Origin: Zopfochytrium polystomum
Taxonomy: Eukaryota; Chytridiomycota; Chytridiomycetes; Chytridiales; Chytridiaceae
Reading direction: 5' to 3'
DNA length: 64,000 bases
Assembly: GCA_025765615.1 (NCBI GenBank)
Contig: JAIVFJ010000080.1
Location: forward strand, 1 to 64,000
The position numbers and the translations under genes are program-made. The notes beneath the pieces are model-generated. The model ran no database searches. It saw nothing but the letters and a program-made list of their open reading frames with translations, and was not told the origin of the DNA. Of the stretch, positions 29,749 to 40,496 are shown piece by piece (the first letter of the stretch is position 1; each line of letters opens with the position of its first letter).

Positions 29749-31122
29749 CACTGCAAAGCACGCACGACTTGTGTCCGCTCTTTCTGTGCAAACAGGAGCG
29801 CTTGCGGCGAGGAAACCGCAACGCGCCCGTCGTCGCCGGCCGAACGACTTGACGTTCTTCAAAAGATCGACGGGAAGGACCGCGCTCTCTGGAGCCTCGT
29901 CACCGCCCTCGTTAGGAGCGTCGGGGAAAATGCGGTTCGTGTCCAGCGCGGGAGCGGCGTTCTCTTGGTCCTTGGACCATGGAAATTCAAACTCTGCCGT
30001 GCTGCCGCGTGCAAGGTTCCACGGTGTGGTGGCTTCGGCGTCGGCAGAGCCAGGCTCACGGGCAGGACGGGTTGGACAAAGTTGTACTGGATTGGAGATG
30101 GAGAAAATAAGAGCGGGGGGTTGACCGTGGGTTGGGTTTTTGTGAGTATGCGATTGAAAGGAAAGGGGAAGGGGGTCTTTGGGGGCCGATCCTTCAGCTC
30201 GTTTGACTTACTTCTGTTTCTTCCGACTCGAGATCTAGCTCATCCTCAGGATGTTTGTCTGGAAAGAAGAGTGGCGCAAAATACATGTTATGTTAGGAAG
30301 GGACGGCAAGGCCCCCAACAAATAAGAAGCAAAATCGAGAAGTAATTTGAGTCTCACCATCGTGGTTGTCCACAACGAGATCCTGTTCCACACACATAGC
30401 TCGTTGCAATGCGTGCGAGTCAAACTCTTGGCCGAGCGTCGACTTGCTGTCGTCCATTAAGCCTTCAGTTTGGCTGATCCTCTCTTTCAACTTCTCGAGC
30501 GGCTTGCGCTCCTTCGCCGAGCGGTTCGACGCGCTTGCTGGTTCGTTCGCGATCGGTTGCGCTGGCCTCCGAGAGGGCTCGTGCACTGGAGCACCACCAA
30601 CGTCGACTCCGTCCAGCGAGCGGTGCGTGGATTTGCCGTGAGAAGCTCCGACTGAAGCGCCTCCTGAGGCGCTATCTGAAGTGTCGCTGGAGCGCCGCCG
30701 CCGCCGCCGCCTGCGCCACCGCCTAACCGCCTCTTTAACACTGTCCAGTGCTTGTTTTCGCGCACTCAGTGAAAAAGTAATTGACCTCGACGGCGGCATG
30801 ACTGTTTACGACCGGTCTGAATGACACCTTGCACCCAGAGCACTTTGGCGTTCGCCAATTACCCTTGGCGCAGGAGACGATTTCTTGATGGCAGTGTCGG
30901 CAGAAGACTTCCTCAAACGAACTCTCGTGGAAATATACGTGGTCGTGCGAAATCTCCAAGTCCTTCTCCGTTTCGCAAGGCTGGCAGCCTTTCAGGTTCT
31001 TTCTTGCAGTGCCCAAAAGTGGCTTTCCGTGTCGTCATCTTGCACCCGATGCAGTTTTCGCACCCGTTGCAGTTTTCAGGAGCGGAGCTGGAAAAAATGG
31101 AATGAGTGGATGGCACGAACAA
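29726..31122 (-). CDS. Multi-exon zinc-ribbon protein, unknown function (3' exons supported)
   Basis: The 5' part (about 31122-30735) reads a Cys-rich segment (NCNGCENCIG), CQPCETEKDLEISHDH and a ribbon EVFCRHCHQEIVSCAKGNW..PKCSGC. A 43-bp GTGCAAG...CAAG interval keeps the first two in frame. A basic/Ser-rich stretch follows, then an exon ending LVVDNHD at 30358. Next is a 47-bp microexon (about 30258-30212) encoding KHPEDELDLESEETE, then a last exon (about 30043-29726) with AEFEFPWSKDQE and a Cys-rich end KRSCLHRKSGHKSCVLC, stopping at 29726. Phases at these junctions agree. The join between the ribbon exon and the middle exon, and the true start, remain unresolved. No named family; nucleic-acid binding is a guess from the ribbons. 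Confidence 0.45.
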
Positions 31123-32185
31123 CCTGGAGATAACAAACCCGATCCAAGGCGGTTCGAATCGAAACGTCTCTTACTCGAGAGAAAAGTATTTCTTGAACAC
31201 AAGCCATTATGAGTTTCCGTAGGTCGTTCAACTTGCGCCTTCGCCTTTTGTCAGCAGTACGCCACGGGCGTTCCGTTGAGAACATTGTTGTTACCAAACT
31301 CCAAACCAAACAGCCGGCCAAAGTCCTGCGCTGTCTGGACGCCGTTTTTGGGGGGGTCGGCATAGGCCGGCCGCGCTGGGGTGAGAGATGAAGGGGGCTT
31401 GCGACGACGACGGCGACGGCGACGCAGACGACTGAAGCGATCCTGAGCGGCGCGAGCGACGACGACGACGACTTCGACGACGACTTGGACGACGGCGAGC
31501 GACGTCTGCGAAGAACGCGACGGCACGAAGGTCGACGACGACGACGACGACTTGACGCAACTCCTTGCGACATGCTGCCGGTGGGGGCGACGACGTCGAC
31601 GAGAACGACGACGACAGTGACGATTCCGACCAGGGCCGCGATCTGTTCGTCCCAACGTCTTGGACCCGCCCGCGATGGTAGGCGGTGATGACGTCGATGA
31701 TGGGGGCGATCTCGAGTTGGACGTGAACGACCGACGGCGTCGACGGCGACGACGACGACAGCAACGGTAGCAATGCGGATGGCGCCGCCATCGGCAGCGT
31801 CGGCGGCGGCGCGGAGATGGTCAGTGCCGACAACTGCCGCCCAGGACGGCCGAAACGGTTGTTGGTTGTTGCCCGCGGTCCAGTGGATTTGAAAAATCCT
31901 TTTTCGTGCACGAAGGCAGATTACAAAAAGGCGCGAAAAAAACAGGTTTTCGGTCGCTCGTACGTCAACGCAAATTTCCAAAATCCTTGCACCCTGCCGA
32001 CAAGCTCAACTCGGTGCGTTGTGTGCGGCGCGGGGGGCCTTCCGACGGGGGGCTTTAGGGTATAGGGTCGTTGTTGCAGCTCGCGCTCGTTCATCTGCTT
32101 CATCTTTCTGGTAACCTCTTGCTGGTCCTCCCGACCCAGAGGGATCCAAGAAATTTGGGGCGGTTGGCTGGAGTACAAGTCCTGA
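31123..32185 (-). other. Possible upstream exons of the zinc-ribbon gene
   Basis: At about 32185-32060 on the minus strand an AG acceptor (TTGTCAG) is followed by a coherent frame DLYSSQPPQISWIPLGRED and QQEVTRKMKQMNERELQQRP. Near 31350-31255 another frame reads QDFGRLFGLEFGNNNVLNG. Between them (31390-31800) is a GACGAC/GTCGTC triplet-repeat region. These could be 5' exons of the gene below, but phases cannot be fixed by eye. Confidence 0.3.
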
Positions 32186-32665
32186 CAAATATAATAGATG
32201 CTGTGTTATGAGAGGGAAAGAGCCAGTGCCCCCTTGCAAGAGGGCAAACAACAAAGAATAAGAAGAAAGATGTTGTGGGAAGGGCACAGGGGAATGTTTA
32301 GCCGGCCTGGACGGAAAGTCCCCCGAGGAAGGGGGGAAAATGTGAGAATAGATGAGGAGATAAAGTGAGAGGGTGTGTGTGCGTGTGTGAGAGGGTGTGG
32401 CCCACAAAAAAAAAAAAACAAAAAAAAAAAAAAATTAGAAAGTACGCCACTCCTCAACTTGCGCTTTTCTCCCCAAACATGGGCAGCGAGACCCGCCCAC
32501 CTCCCATCCTCGACCAGCGCGAAAAAATAACCGGGTGGGCACAGAGGACGTAAGAAGAAAGAGCGGGCGAAAAAAAACTGGGACGCCTCATTTCAAGCAA
32601 CACACACTCGGAAGAAAACCCTCCCTCTTCCCCGCGAAACCGCCCCCAGCACGAGAAAAAAACAT
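32186..32665. other. Spacer between convergent and adjacent genes
   Basis: A-rich and GT-rich spacer with an (A)n/CAAAA tract at 32405-32434 and a GAGGGTGTG stretch. I see no supported gene. AAAAAA runs near 32570 and 32655 may include the polyadenylation region of the hydrolase gene. Confidence 0.4.
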
Positions 32666-32977
32666 TCACCACCCAAACACGACCCTCAACACCTCCTCCA
32701 CGACCCCCGGCGCCTCGTCGGACACGCCGTGCCCGGCGCCTCTGACGACGGTCATCCTGCTCCCCGGGATGCGGCGGTGCAGCTTCTCCGTCGCGTCAAA
32801 GCGGACGACGCGGTCGGCCGTTCCGGCGACGACGTGAACGGGGACGCCGAGGTCCGCGATGGAGCGGAGGCGCGAGGCCGGGACGTTGTGCGCGAGGACG
32901 GCGCGGAGCTGCTTGAGGAAGGCCGCGGGGGGTTGCCGCGGTTTGGTGAGGGCGACGCGGCGGAAGCGCTGGTTGAG

Positions 32978-33011
<34 letters not shown>

Positions 33012-35891
33012 GTATGGGTTTTTTCGGTTAGCTGCGGGAAGACACGCAAAAGAAAGGGAAAAAAAAAAGCAAAAGAGAAAGGGCCAAGCGTGCGGATTAA
33101 AGCAACTCACGTCCACCATCACGTCGCGGTTCGTCAGCCGCCTCCCGCCCCGCCGCCGCCGCCGCTCATCGTCGTCCTCGCTCTCCTCCTCGTCCTCTCG
33201 GCCCCACCCGCCGCCGCCGCTCCACCCGACCGCGCTCCGCGGCCGCCGCCTCAAACTCCCCGTCGACACGTAGTCGTCCCCGTCATCGTCGTCGCCGCCG
33301 GCAGCAGGAGACGGCGGCGACGGCGGCCAGTCGCTCGGCAGCGCGAGGCCGGCAGTCGAAGACGGCGTGAGGAGGGCAGAGAGGCGGCGGTCGGCGGCGG
33401 AGGAGGAGGAGGAAGAGGTAGAAGAAGTCGGGTGGGTGCGGATAATGCCGAACCCCGTACGGGCGGGCTGGGCCGCCTCCGTCGTGACTGGTGGTGGCGG
33501 TGACGGCGGCGTCGGGGAGGACCTGTCGCGGGAGCGGGAGCGGGAGCGGGAGCGCGCGCGGCCGAGGGAGAGGATGCCGAGCGCGCTGCGCGGGCGCGGG
33601 CGGCGAGCTTCGGTTCCAGCAGCGCGGTCGTCGCCGCCGTACTTCAAGTTGTTGTTGTTGTTGTCGTCGTCGGCGACCACGACGACGACGGGCGGCGCGG
33701 CCGGGCGCGGCAGCGTGACGGCGGCGGGCGGCTGCGGCTGTTGCGGCTGATGCTTGTTCAAGGGTAAGGTTGCGAACCAGGAGACGGGCGACGAGGTGTA
33801 GGCGGTGGACGCGGACGACGACGACGAAGTTGACGACGACGAGGACGACGACAGCGACGACGAGGACGAAAAAGACGACGACGCCAGCGACGACGCCGAG
33901 AACGCCGACTCAGCCGAGGAGCGGGAGGCCGTGGACGTGATCGACGCCGAGGGCGTCAGCTTGGGCTCGACGCTGGCTGGGGCGGCTGGGGCGGCTGGGG
34001 CGGCGTCGGGGGCGGGCCCGCCGAGGATTCCCCCGCGCGAGTCGGAGCTGCGGGCTCGGTGCAGACCGTTGCGGCCGAGTAAGCTGCCGCTGTTGCCGTC
34101 GCCGCCGCCGCCGCCGCCGCGCTGCCACGGCATTGGGCTCCTGGACCGCGCGGGGGACTGTGGGGGCGGGTCGGCCGCCGCCGGCGACGGCTTCCCCGAC
34201 CAGTAGCCGATGGGGCTCGCTGCGCCTGGTCCGATCGCGGGCTGATCCAGCCACTCTTTCGGGTACGCCAGCTCGACGGCCCACGCGACGTCCGCGGCGT
34301 CGTCGCCGCTGCCGCCGTTGGGCAGCGCGGACGGAGTGGGAGACATTGATGGCGTGGAGGGGCGATCGGCGGCGCCGGCGGCGTCGCGGTCGGCGTTCGG
34401 CGGCTTCTTGATGGCCTGGACGAGCGTGTCCCAGGAGGGCATGGCGCGGCCGACGGCGGTGGTGGAGAGGAGGACAGCGGCGCGGTACCTGCGCTTTGCG
34501 GAGGGCAGAAGCAGCATTTCCTGGACGATCATGCCGCCCATCGAGTGGCCGACGACGTGCACGTCGCAGCAGCCGGTACCGCCGGTACCCCCGCCGCTTC
34601 CCTCGTGCGGCTCGCCCCACCCGACGTGGTCCATGACCCGCTCGACGTCCATGGCCATGTCCTTGATGGAAAACTGGCCCAGCAGCGTCGGGTCGGTGGT
34701 AGAGAATCCGATGGCGCGGTTGTCAATGACGAGGATTTGGAGGCGGCTGGGGTAGAGGGCGAGGAGGCGGGTGATGTTTGGGTACCAGCCGGCGCCGGTG
34801 GCGCCGAGGCCGCTGACGAGGACGAGGCGGGTGGGGCCGGTGCCAAAGAGCTCGTAGTAGATGCGGACGGGGAAGGGCGTCGGCTGGGCGGCGGAGGACG
34901 TTGTGCCGGCGGGTGGCGAGCCGGCGCCGACAATGACAAAGCCAAAGGACGTTGGGACGGGGTCGACGGTGTGGTCGATGCGGTCGAGCTCTTCTGGTGA
35001 AATCGGCGCGGGTGACGGTTCGGGTGTCGCTGTCGGTGCGGGTGCCGGTGCGGGCGGCGGTGAGAGCGTCGAGGTCGGTTTCAACGTCGGCGTCAACGTC
35101 GGCGTGGGGAGGGGCGGGACGAGGAGGGTGGGCGGCGGCGAGAGCGGCGGCTGCAGCGCTTCCGCGCTGTGTCTGTTGCTGTTGTTGCTCGCGTAGTCCA
35201 AGTAGAAGCGATCGGCGGCGGGGGCAATGAGGCTGGCCGAGCGCGGGGGTGGCGGCAGCGAGACGGGGCGGGTTGAAGGAGAAGGAGAGGGACGAGGCTC
35301 TGTTGCGGCCGCGACAGGGCGCGGGGAAAAGGACGCGCGCGAGGCGGAGCGGACCGGTGCGGCCAGCTGCGGGCGCGTCGGCGGCATCGTATGTGCTTGG
35401 TGGGGAGGATGGTGTTGATGTTGATGTTGATGATGATGTTGAAGATGTTGAGGTTGAGGTTCTTGCTGTTGTTGATGTCGCGGTTGTTGTTGCTCATGCT
35501 GCTGCTGCTGCTGCTCTTGCTGCTCTTGCTGCCTCGCTTGCCCTCGCGGGGGCACAATGAGCAGCAGCTGGCGTACAATGTCGTCGCGGTCAGCCGGGTT
35601 GAGGGCGGGATGGTGGTGTGGATGGTGTTCTGGATGGTGGTCTGGAAGGTTGTGGTGAGGGCGTGGGTCTGCTCCTAGTCGTTGTTGTTGTGGTTGTTGT
35701 TCTTCATTGCCGTCGCCGCCGCCGTCATCCCCGCGGCGGTGGTGGTCGTCGCGAGGAAGAGGAGGGAAGTATGAATAATAGTGATGGCGGCCGTTGTCGT
35801 CGTCGCCTTCCTTCTTGCCGCCGCCGCCGCCGACGGCGCCTTCTTCACCGCTGTGGGCGGCGGTAACTCCTTGGGAACGCGGCAGCTCCAT
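32666..35891 (-). CDS. Alpha/beta-hydrolase-fold protein with a very long disordered insert
   Basis: Exon 1 is 35891-33111 and exon 2 is 32968-32666, phase 0; the 142-bp intron (GTGAGT ... CCAG) contains a (CA)n tract. The product is about 1027 residues. The first ~300 are Pro/Gln/His-rich. The fold starts at VRIYYELFGTGPTRLVLVSG, with an oxyanion-type GLGATG turn, LQILVIDNRAIGFS, and the nucleophile elbow GHSMGG (Ser). About 500 Ser/Pro/Arg-rich residues separate this from the end of the fold. Exon 2 supplies the acid (VVAGTADRVV) and His (GAGHGVSDEAP), so the triad is complete only after splicing. I chose the Met at 35891 because the frame upstream is only GAGAGA microsatellite. It is a hydrolase of unknown substrate, probably cytosolic, since no signal peptide is visible. 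Confidence 0.75.
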
Positions 35892-35917
35892 TGTTGTTTC
35901 GTCGACTCTGTGCGTCG

Positions 35918-35984
<67 letters not shown>

Positions 35985-36774
35985 GCCCTTCCTTCCTTTC
36001 TTTCTTTCTTGCTTTTCGTTCTGTTTTCCTCTGTCGGACAAACTGGGGGTGTCTTCCTCTGTCTCTCACTTCACGCCTAGATTCCTTCGAGTTCTTTGCT
36101 GCTTGTTGTTTTCCCCCACACCGTCTCCTGGTCTTCCGGTCCCTCTGTCTCTTTCATATTTATGTGATAAGTAGAAACAAACAAAGACAAAAACAGCAAA
36201 AGGAGAGGAGAAAGCCTCCTCCACCAACAAAAACAATGGTTTGTCTGTCTGTCGGCGAGGCAGACTCCTCGCCCCGCGCGACGCGGGTCTCTCTCTCTCT
36301 GTCGTCTCTCTCTCTCTCTCTGTCTCTCCTCCCCAATCTCGTCAAAAAATCCTCCACCGCGACAGACAAGAAATACTTGGGCGTGTGCGCAGTCACTCAC
36401 ACACACACACGCCATTCACACACACACACACGCACACGCATCCACGCTCCACCCAACCGTTTGCAAGCAAGAAAAAAAAAGCACCCATTGCACACAATAC
36501 AAAGCACAAAACCAAATCTCACACGAACAGCAAGGAGAGGAGGGACGAAGGACGAAGGAGGTGGGTGGGTGGGTGGACTATTTATTTTACTTGGAGATTT
36601 ACCCAAGACGCCACAAACAAACAAACAAACAAACAAACAAACAAACGAAAAAAAAAATAGAAGAAAAAAAAAATACAAAACAAAAAGGCTCGCAACAACT
36701 TCCTTTTCACACACAAACGCAAATCACGTGTTCGCGTCGCGTCGTCGAGTCGTCGCGTCGTCACGGACCACGCA
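35892..36774. other. CT/CA microsatellite-rich promoter-side spacer
   Basis: It contains (CT)n at about 35927-35982 and 36293-36325, CACACA at 36400-36440 and an (AAAC)n run at about 36616-36647. No gene is supported. It separates the hydrolase start from the left terminus of the Harbinger-like transposon. Confidence 0.6.
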
Positions 36775-36824
36775 GGGGGATGCTCTAAAAAAGGAGAAAA
36801 TTGTCCAATTGCGCCTTTATTCTC
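36775..36824 (+). repeat. Left terminal inverted repeat of the Harbinger-like element
   Basis: It begins GGGGGATGCTCTAAAAAAGG and ends TTTATTCTC. The reverse complement of 39636-39685 matches it with few substitutions, all in the middle part. It contains GCTCTAA, the motif repeated in the intergenic region of the element. Confidence 0.85.
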
Positions 36825-36830
36825 AACCCT

Positions 36831-38069
36831 TCAGGTAGAAAAAAAAAAAAAAATTTTCTCATCCTCCTCGAAGTGTCGAGAAACGAAAACCTTCCCCAAC
36901 CCTCCTTTGGCATCAAACATTCGTACTTCATCTACCACCGGTTTTGGCAAATACACAGTTATGGTAAACTTGCGGTGCAATGCACGAACTCCATCTAAAA
37001 TGATGTCCTTCAACTCATCATGACCTTCAACAAGCCAATCTTTATCCTCCCCATTGCGGGAGAAGGTAAGATCTAAAATAACGCGATTCAGCTGCCTCTT
37101 GAAAGAAACCTGATGCCCAGCCAATGCGGTGACGAGGAGGACTGTTTCCCTTTTCCCCTCGAAAATTGCGTACAAATGGTGGGAGGGGAATGTCACAGAG
37201 CTCCCTCCCTTAGAGTGGGTGAGACTCTCGACAGAAAGCGAAAGCGCGGGAGAGGGAAGAGGTCTTGAGAGCTGCAGTGGTTGAGCAGGAAGACGATTTC
37301 CCATCGACCAACTGTGGTGATTGGTGATATCGTGACCAGTAGCGTGATCTCTGTAGTCTCTGGTGTCGTCTGCATAGTTGTCAATCTGATGGAAGGATTC
37401 TTCACGCCTTCGCTTGCTGTTCGGCCGTTGAGGAGAATTTTCGCGCGACATTTCGGAATCTGACTCGCTCTCTGAGGAAACAACTGGAGTTGAGGTGGGG
37501 TCGGCTGGAAGGTCGTCAAAGTCAGTTTTGTGTGAACCAGCAGAGACGTCGTTGGTGGTGGTTTCGGCTTCAGTCTGGGGGCCGCCGAGAGATTTGGTGA
37601 CCGCTCGCCTGATCTCTCTCTTTCTTCGTTCAGTGTTGTTAACGCACTGCCAGGCTGCCAGATGGAATTAACGACTGTAAGTAACAGGTGGTGCAAGAAG
37701 GCGAGCTGAATGTCACGCACACTGACCTTTGACTTTTTCTCGAAGAAAACCAATTGCAACCTTTGAGTAGAACGCTGGGAAGGTGTCCTGGACGTACTTG
37801 ACAGTTAGAATTGGCGGCAGAGCACCTCCACGTTCTGAACAGATTCTGTGCAGCTCAGCGGTGTGTGTGTCGGTCCACAAGGCGTTATAGTCTTTTTTTC
37901 TACACCTCCCTCCAATGGTGCTGGTGGGGGGGTTGCCGCTGGTGCTTGCAGGTGTGCTGTTGGGCAGCGGGTTTGCCGTTTCTCCCTTCTTCTTCTTTTG
38001 TTTGTCTTTTTTATTTTTCATTCTTACCTTATCTATTTGAGGCATTCCCTTATGTAAAAAATTCTGCAA
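36831..38069 (-). CDS. Myb/SANT-like accessory protein of the Harbinger-like element
   Basis: Two exons: 38069-37727 and 37654-36831, with a 72-bp GT-AG intron (GTCAGT ... GGCAG), giving about 388 residues. The N-terminus is Lys-rich. Residues about 55-125 form a helical domain with the Myb-like Trp pattern (YNALWTDTHTAELHRIC ... FYSKVAIGFLREKVKAWQ), completed across the splice, then CVNNTERRKREIRRAV. An acidic Ser/Glu stretch and a unique C-terminal region (GKRETVLLVTALAGHQV, FKRQLNRVILDLTF) follow. In Harbinger elements the Myb-like protein binds the transposon ends and brings the transposase to them; that role is inferred here. It stops 7 bp from the left terminal repeat. Confidence 0.6.
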
Positions 38070-38107
38070 TGGTGCCGTTGCCTATCGCACCTCCTCGGTC
38101 CTCTTTC

Positions 38108-38370
38108 GCCAATCGCGCTCCAATTTTCCAGATGGCGCTCTAATCTCGAAGGAATTGTACAAAATCACCCCACATTCCACAATTTGTTGCTGAAACGGTG
38201 GCGCGCTCTAGCTGATAAGCAGCTCCATAATAGGGAGTATAGTAATCTAGAGCGCGTGTGTGTCTTTTAGAGCGTGATTGGAGAATTAGAGCGCGATAAC
38301 GAAATTTAGAGTGGCACACCTGTGTGTATTTTGTTTTGGAGGATGTTTCCTGTTTTAGAGCGCGGACATT
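38108..38370. promoter_or_regulatory. Divergent promoter region with repeated GCTCTAA/TTAGAGC motifs
   Basis: TTAGAGC/GCTCTAA-type sites occur near 38133 (GCGCTCTAAT), 38204 (CGCTCTAG), 38250 (CTAGAGCGCG), 38268 (TTAGAGCGTG), 38287 (TTAGAGCGCG), 38307 (TTAGAGTGG) and 38355 (TTAGAGCGCG), roughly every 18-60 bp. The same GCTCTAA is in both terminal repeats. They are plausible binding sites for the Myb-like protein and could autoregulate both genes. Confidence 0.55.
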
Positions 38371-38376
38371 GCGAAG

Positions 38377-39636
38377 ATGAGATGGAGTCCTATCAGTCTT
38401 ATTGAAAGCACCAATCAGATTTGCCCTGCTCCTTCCCGCCCCTTCTCCACACATTTAGCGGGAAAAATTAATAAAATGCAAAAAATGCCCGAGATTCGCA
38501 TTGTTGACTGGCAAGCGTGCTTTCTTCATCACTTTTCCCGAGAAGATGGAACGGCTTGTCACAGGGGACAAGTTGACGACGACTTTCGAGCTTTCTTTGG
38601 CATCAGTCCCGCCATGTGCCATGACCTGTGGCGACGTATCAAGCTGGCAGGGCGCCACGACGCGACCGCACCTCGGCACTTGCTTTCCGCACTCTTTTTG
38701 TTAAAAACGTATCCAACACAGCGAATAGCAAGAAGGACCCTTCGCGTTTCCAACCAGACCTGGCAAACGTGGTCGGACATTGGCTTGCAAGCATTGCTTG
38801 ACATCACAGAGGTTTGCAGCGACATTGTTTACCGTCGCCATACGAATGTCTCTGAATCGGCACAGTTTTCCCTAGATGATCGTTGGGTGAAGTGGGATGC
38901 AAAAGAGTTTTCCATGTATGTTGACGGCATTGACATCCACGTCCCAGAGCTACCCAAGAGATCGAAAGCGGATTATTCTCACAAACTCAACCACGCTGGC
39001 ATCCGTTTTCTGATTGGTACAGCAATCGGTGTATGCAAGATAGTATACGTGAGCCCAGGGCAGCCGTGTGGCGCGAATCCCAACCTGAAGATTGCCCATG
39101 ATGACCTCCTCCCCCTTCTGAGCCCTGGAGAGCTCGTGATTGCAGACAAGGGGTTTCAGGGCGACGCTAGGATCATTTGTTCGACTGGGTCTTTGCGCAA
39201 TGTCATCAATCGCATCATCAAGCGGATTGGTACACGGCACAAGAACGTAAACGGGCTGGTACGCGAATTTCGATGCCTTTCTACACAACAGTTTCGCCAC
39301 TGTCGGCCCCGGTTGAATGAGTTCTTCAGAATTGTTTGCTTTCTGGTCAACCTCAAGCTGGAGCATGAGCCCTTGTACGATATTCGCGATGTTATTTTGC
39401 GAATGACCGAAGAGGATTCGCTGAGGGCTTCCACAGATGCAGGCAACTCAGATGAAGAATTGGACCAGGACTTGGTCGCTATGGAAAATGGGGAGGAGGA
39501 GGATGAGGACGAGGACGAGGAGGAGGACGACGAAGAAGAGGATTTGGAAACAGTTGGGAGATGGGAAGGTCACTGCGGCCAAGGGCCAGGGCCAGTGTTC
39601 AATTACGTATCGGTTTTTTCAGGAAAGAGGTTTTAG
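38377..39636 (+). CDS. Harbinger-like DDE transposase
   Basis: A 419-codon intact ORF; the second in-frame Met at 38476 is an alternative start. Residues 70-170 are a helical DNA-binding region (LLSALFLLKTYPTQRIARRT, TWQTWSD). The catalytic core follows: first Asp in SMYVDGIDIHV (about residue 183), second in ELVIADKGFQGDARI (257), third acidic residue probably Glu 297 (VNGLVREFRCLS). The RHCRPRLNEFFRIVCFLVNL segment after it is the usual end of such nucleases. The last ~50 residues are an Asp/Glu-rich tail (EDEDEDEEEDDEEE). It catalyses cut-and-paste transposition in the family. The third catalytic residue is my best guess and needs an alignment. Confidence 0.8.
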   Translation: MRWSPISLIESTNQICPAPSRPFSTHLAGKINKMQKMPEIRIVDWQACFLHHFSREDGTACHRGQVDDDFRAFFGISPAMCHDLWRRIKLAGRHDATAPRHLLSALFLLKTYPTQRIARRTLRVSNQTWQTWSDIGLQALLDITEVCSDIVYRRHTNVSESAQFSLDDRWVKWDAKEFSMYVDGIDIHVPELPKRSKADYSHKLNHAGIRFLIGTAIGVCKIVYVSPGQPCGANPNLKIAHDDLLPLLSPGELVIADKGFQGDARIICSTGSLRNVINRIIKRIGTRHKNVNGLVREFRCLSTQQFRHCRPRLNEFFRIVCFLVNLKLEHEPLYDIRDVILRMTEEDSLRASTDAGNSDEELDQDLVAMENGEEEDEDEDEEEDDEEEDLETVGRWEGHCGQGPGPVFNYVSVFSGKRF

Positions 39637-39685
39637 AGAATAAAAGCGAACTTGTACAATTTTCTCCTTTTTTAGAGCATCCCCC
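39636..39685 (-). repeat. Right terminal inverted repeat of the Harbinger-like element
   Basis: Read in reverse it begins GGGGGATGCTCTAAAAAAGG and ends TTTATTCTC, the same as the left end. The transposase stop codon overlaps its inner edge. Confidence 0.85.
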
Positions 39686-40496
39686 AGAAGAAAAAAAGAA
39701 AAAAACAAAAAGGAGAAAACCCATCGCTGCAACCACCACAAGGAAGGTGGCATGCGGAAAGGCACTGGAGCACCCTCTCCGCCGCGAGCGAAGCAGCAAA
39801 ACGGCGCCTTTTTTTCTTTCTTCATAAGTTTGGGAATCGGTGGTGCGCGACGGCGAACAGTGGGACAAGATCAGACTGTCAAATGTGCTCCGATGATCTA
39901 TCACGAGAAGCATTTTAGAATACATTATTGACGACAGAGCCCTTTAGACTGTATAAAATAAAAGAAAAAACAAACAATAGACCGCCCTGGGCACAACTTC
40001 ATTGAAAGAAAAGAAAAAAAAAAAAAAGTCGCAGAAGAAGCACCAACAACAACAGCAAAACCGTTACAGAACAGTACTAATAATACATCTGCAGATTGAC
40101 TGATTTGTTGGAGCTTTTCCTTTTATTAGATTTTGTTATTTTTTGGGCCAAGTGTGACACTACTTCTCGGATTAATCAGTCAACTATTGACCGATTGACG
40201 CAGAAAGGAGGGAGGGCGTTGTGTGAGGTCGTTGGGGGAAAGAAAATCACGAAAAGAAAGAAAAGAGGCACCAGCAGCAGAATGAACCGGCCCAAACAGC
40301 GAGTCCCTCCCCCACCGTCTTGGGTAGAAAGAGGGCGGCTCGCTCGGACAACAGTGCTACATCGCTACTGCCGGCTTTCTTCTCAACAAAAACGAAAAAA
40401 AAAACAAAAACAAAATTATCGGCAAAGACGAGAAAGGCTAGCGCTTGTTCGAGGTTTCGACGAGCGAGAGAGAGAGAGACAGACAGCGACAGCATT
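39686..40496. other. Spacer between the transposon and the secreted-protein gene
   Basis: A-rich with several AAAAGAAAAAAA tracts and a possible AATAAA (39957-39962). No supported gene. The 201-codon plus frame at 40096-40701 overlaps the secreted-protein gene antisense and looks like a shadow. Confidence 0.45.

Larger units (their letters stand above)
36775..39685. mobile_element. PIF/Harbinger-like DNA transposon, structurally complete
   Basis: It is bounded by 50-bp inverted repeats that match at about 45 positions. It carries a DDE transposase on plus and a Myb-like partner gene on minus, transcribed divergently from about 38070-38376. Both stop codons fall within 7 bp of, or in, the adjacent terminal repeat. 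Two divergent genes (nuclease and Myb/SANT-like protein) are the hallmark of the Harbinger superfamily. The termini start GGGGG. No clear 3-bp target duplication is seen (flanks GCA and AGA). Open frames on both genes suggest a young, possibly mobile copy. Confidence 0.75.

Noticed and set aside
32479..32553. Possible first exon on plus (MGSETRPPPILDQREKITGW followed by GTAAGA)
   Set aside because: A good donor, but no acceptor or continuing exon can be found before the convergent hydrolase gene.
33367..35678. Plus-strand frames opposite the hydrolase gene
   Set aside because: Antisense shadows of Ser/Asp/Gln-rich coding triplets; no independent motif.
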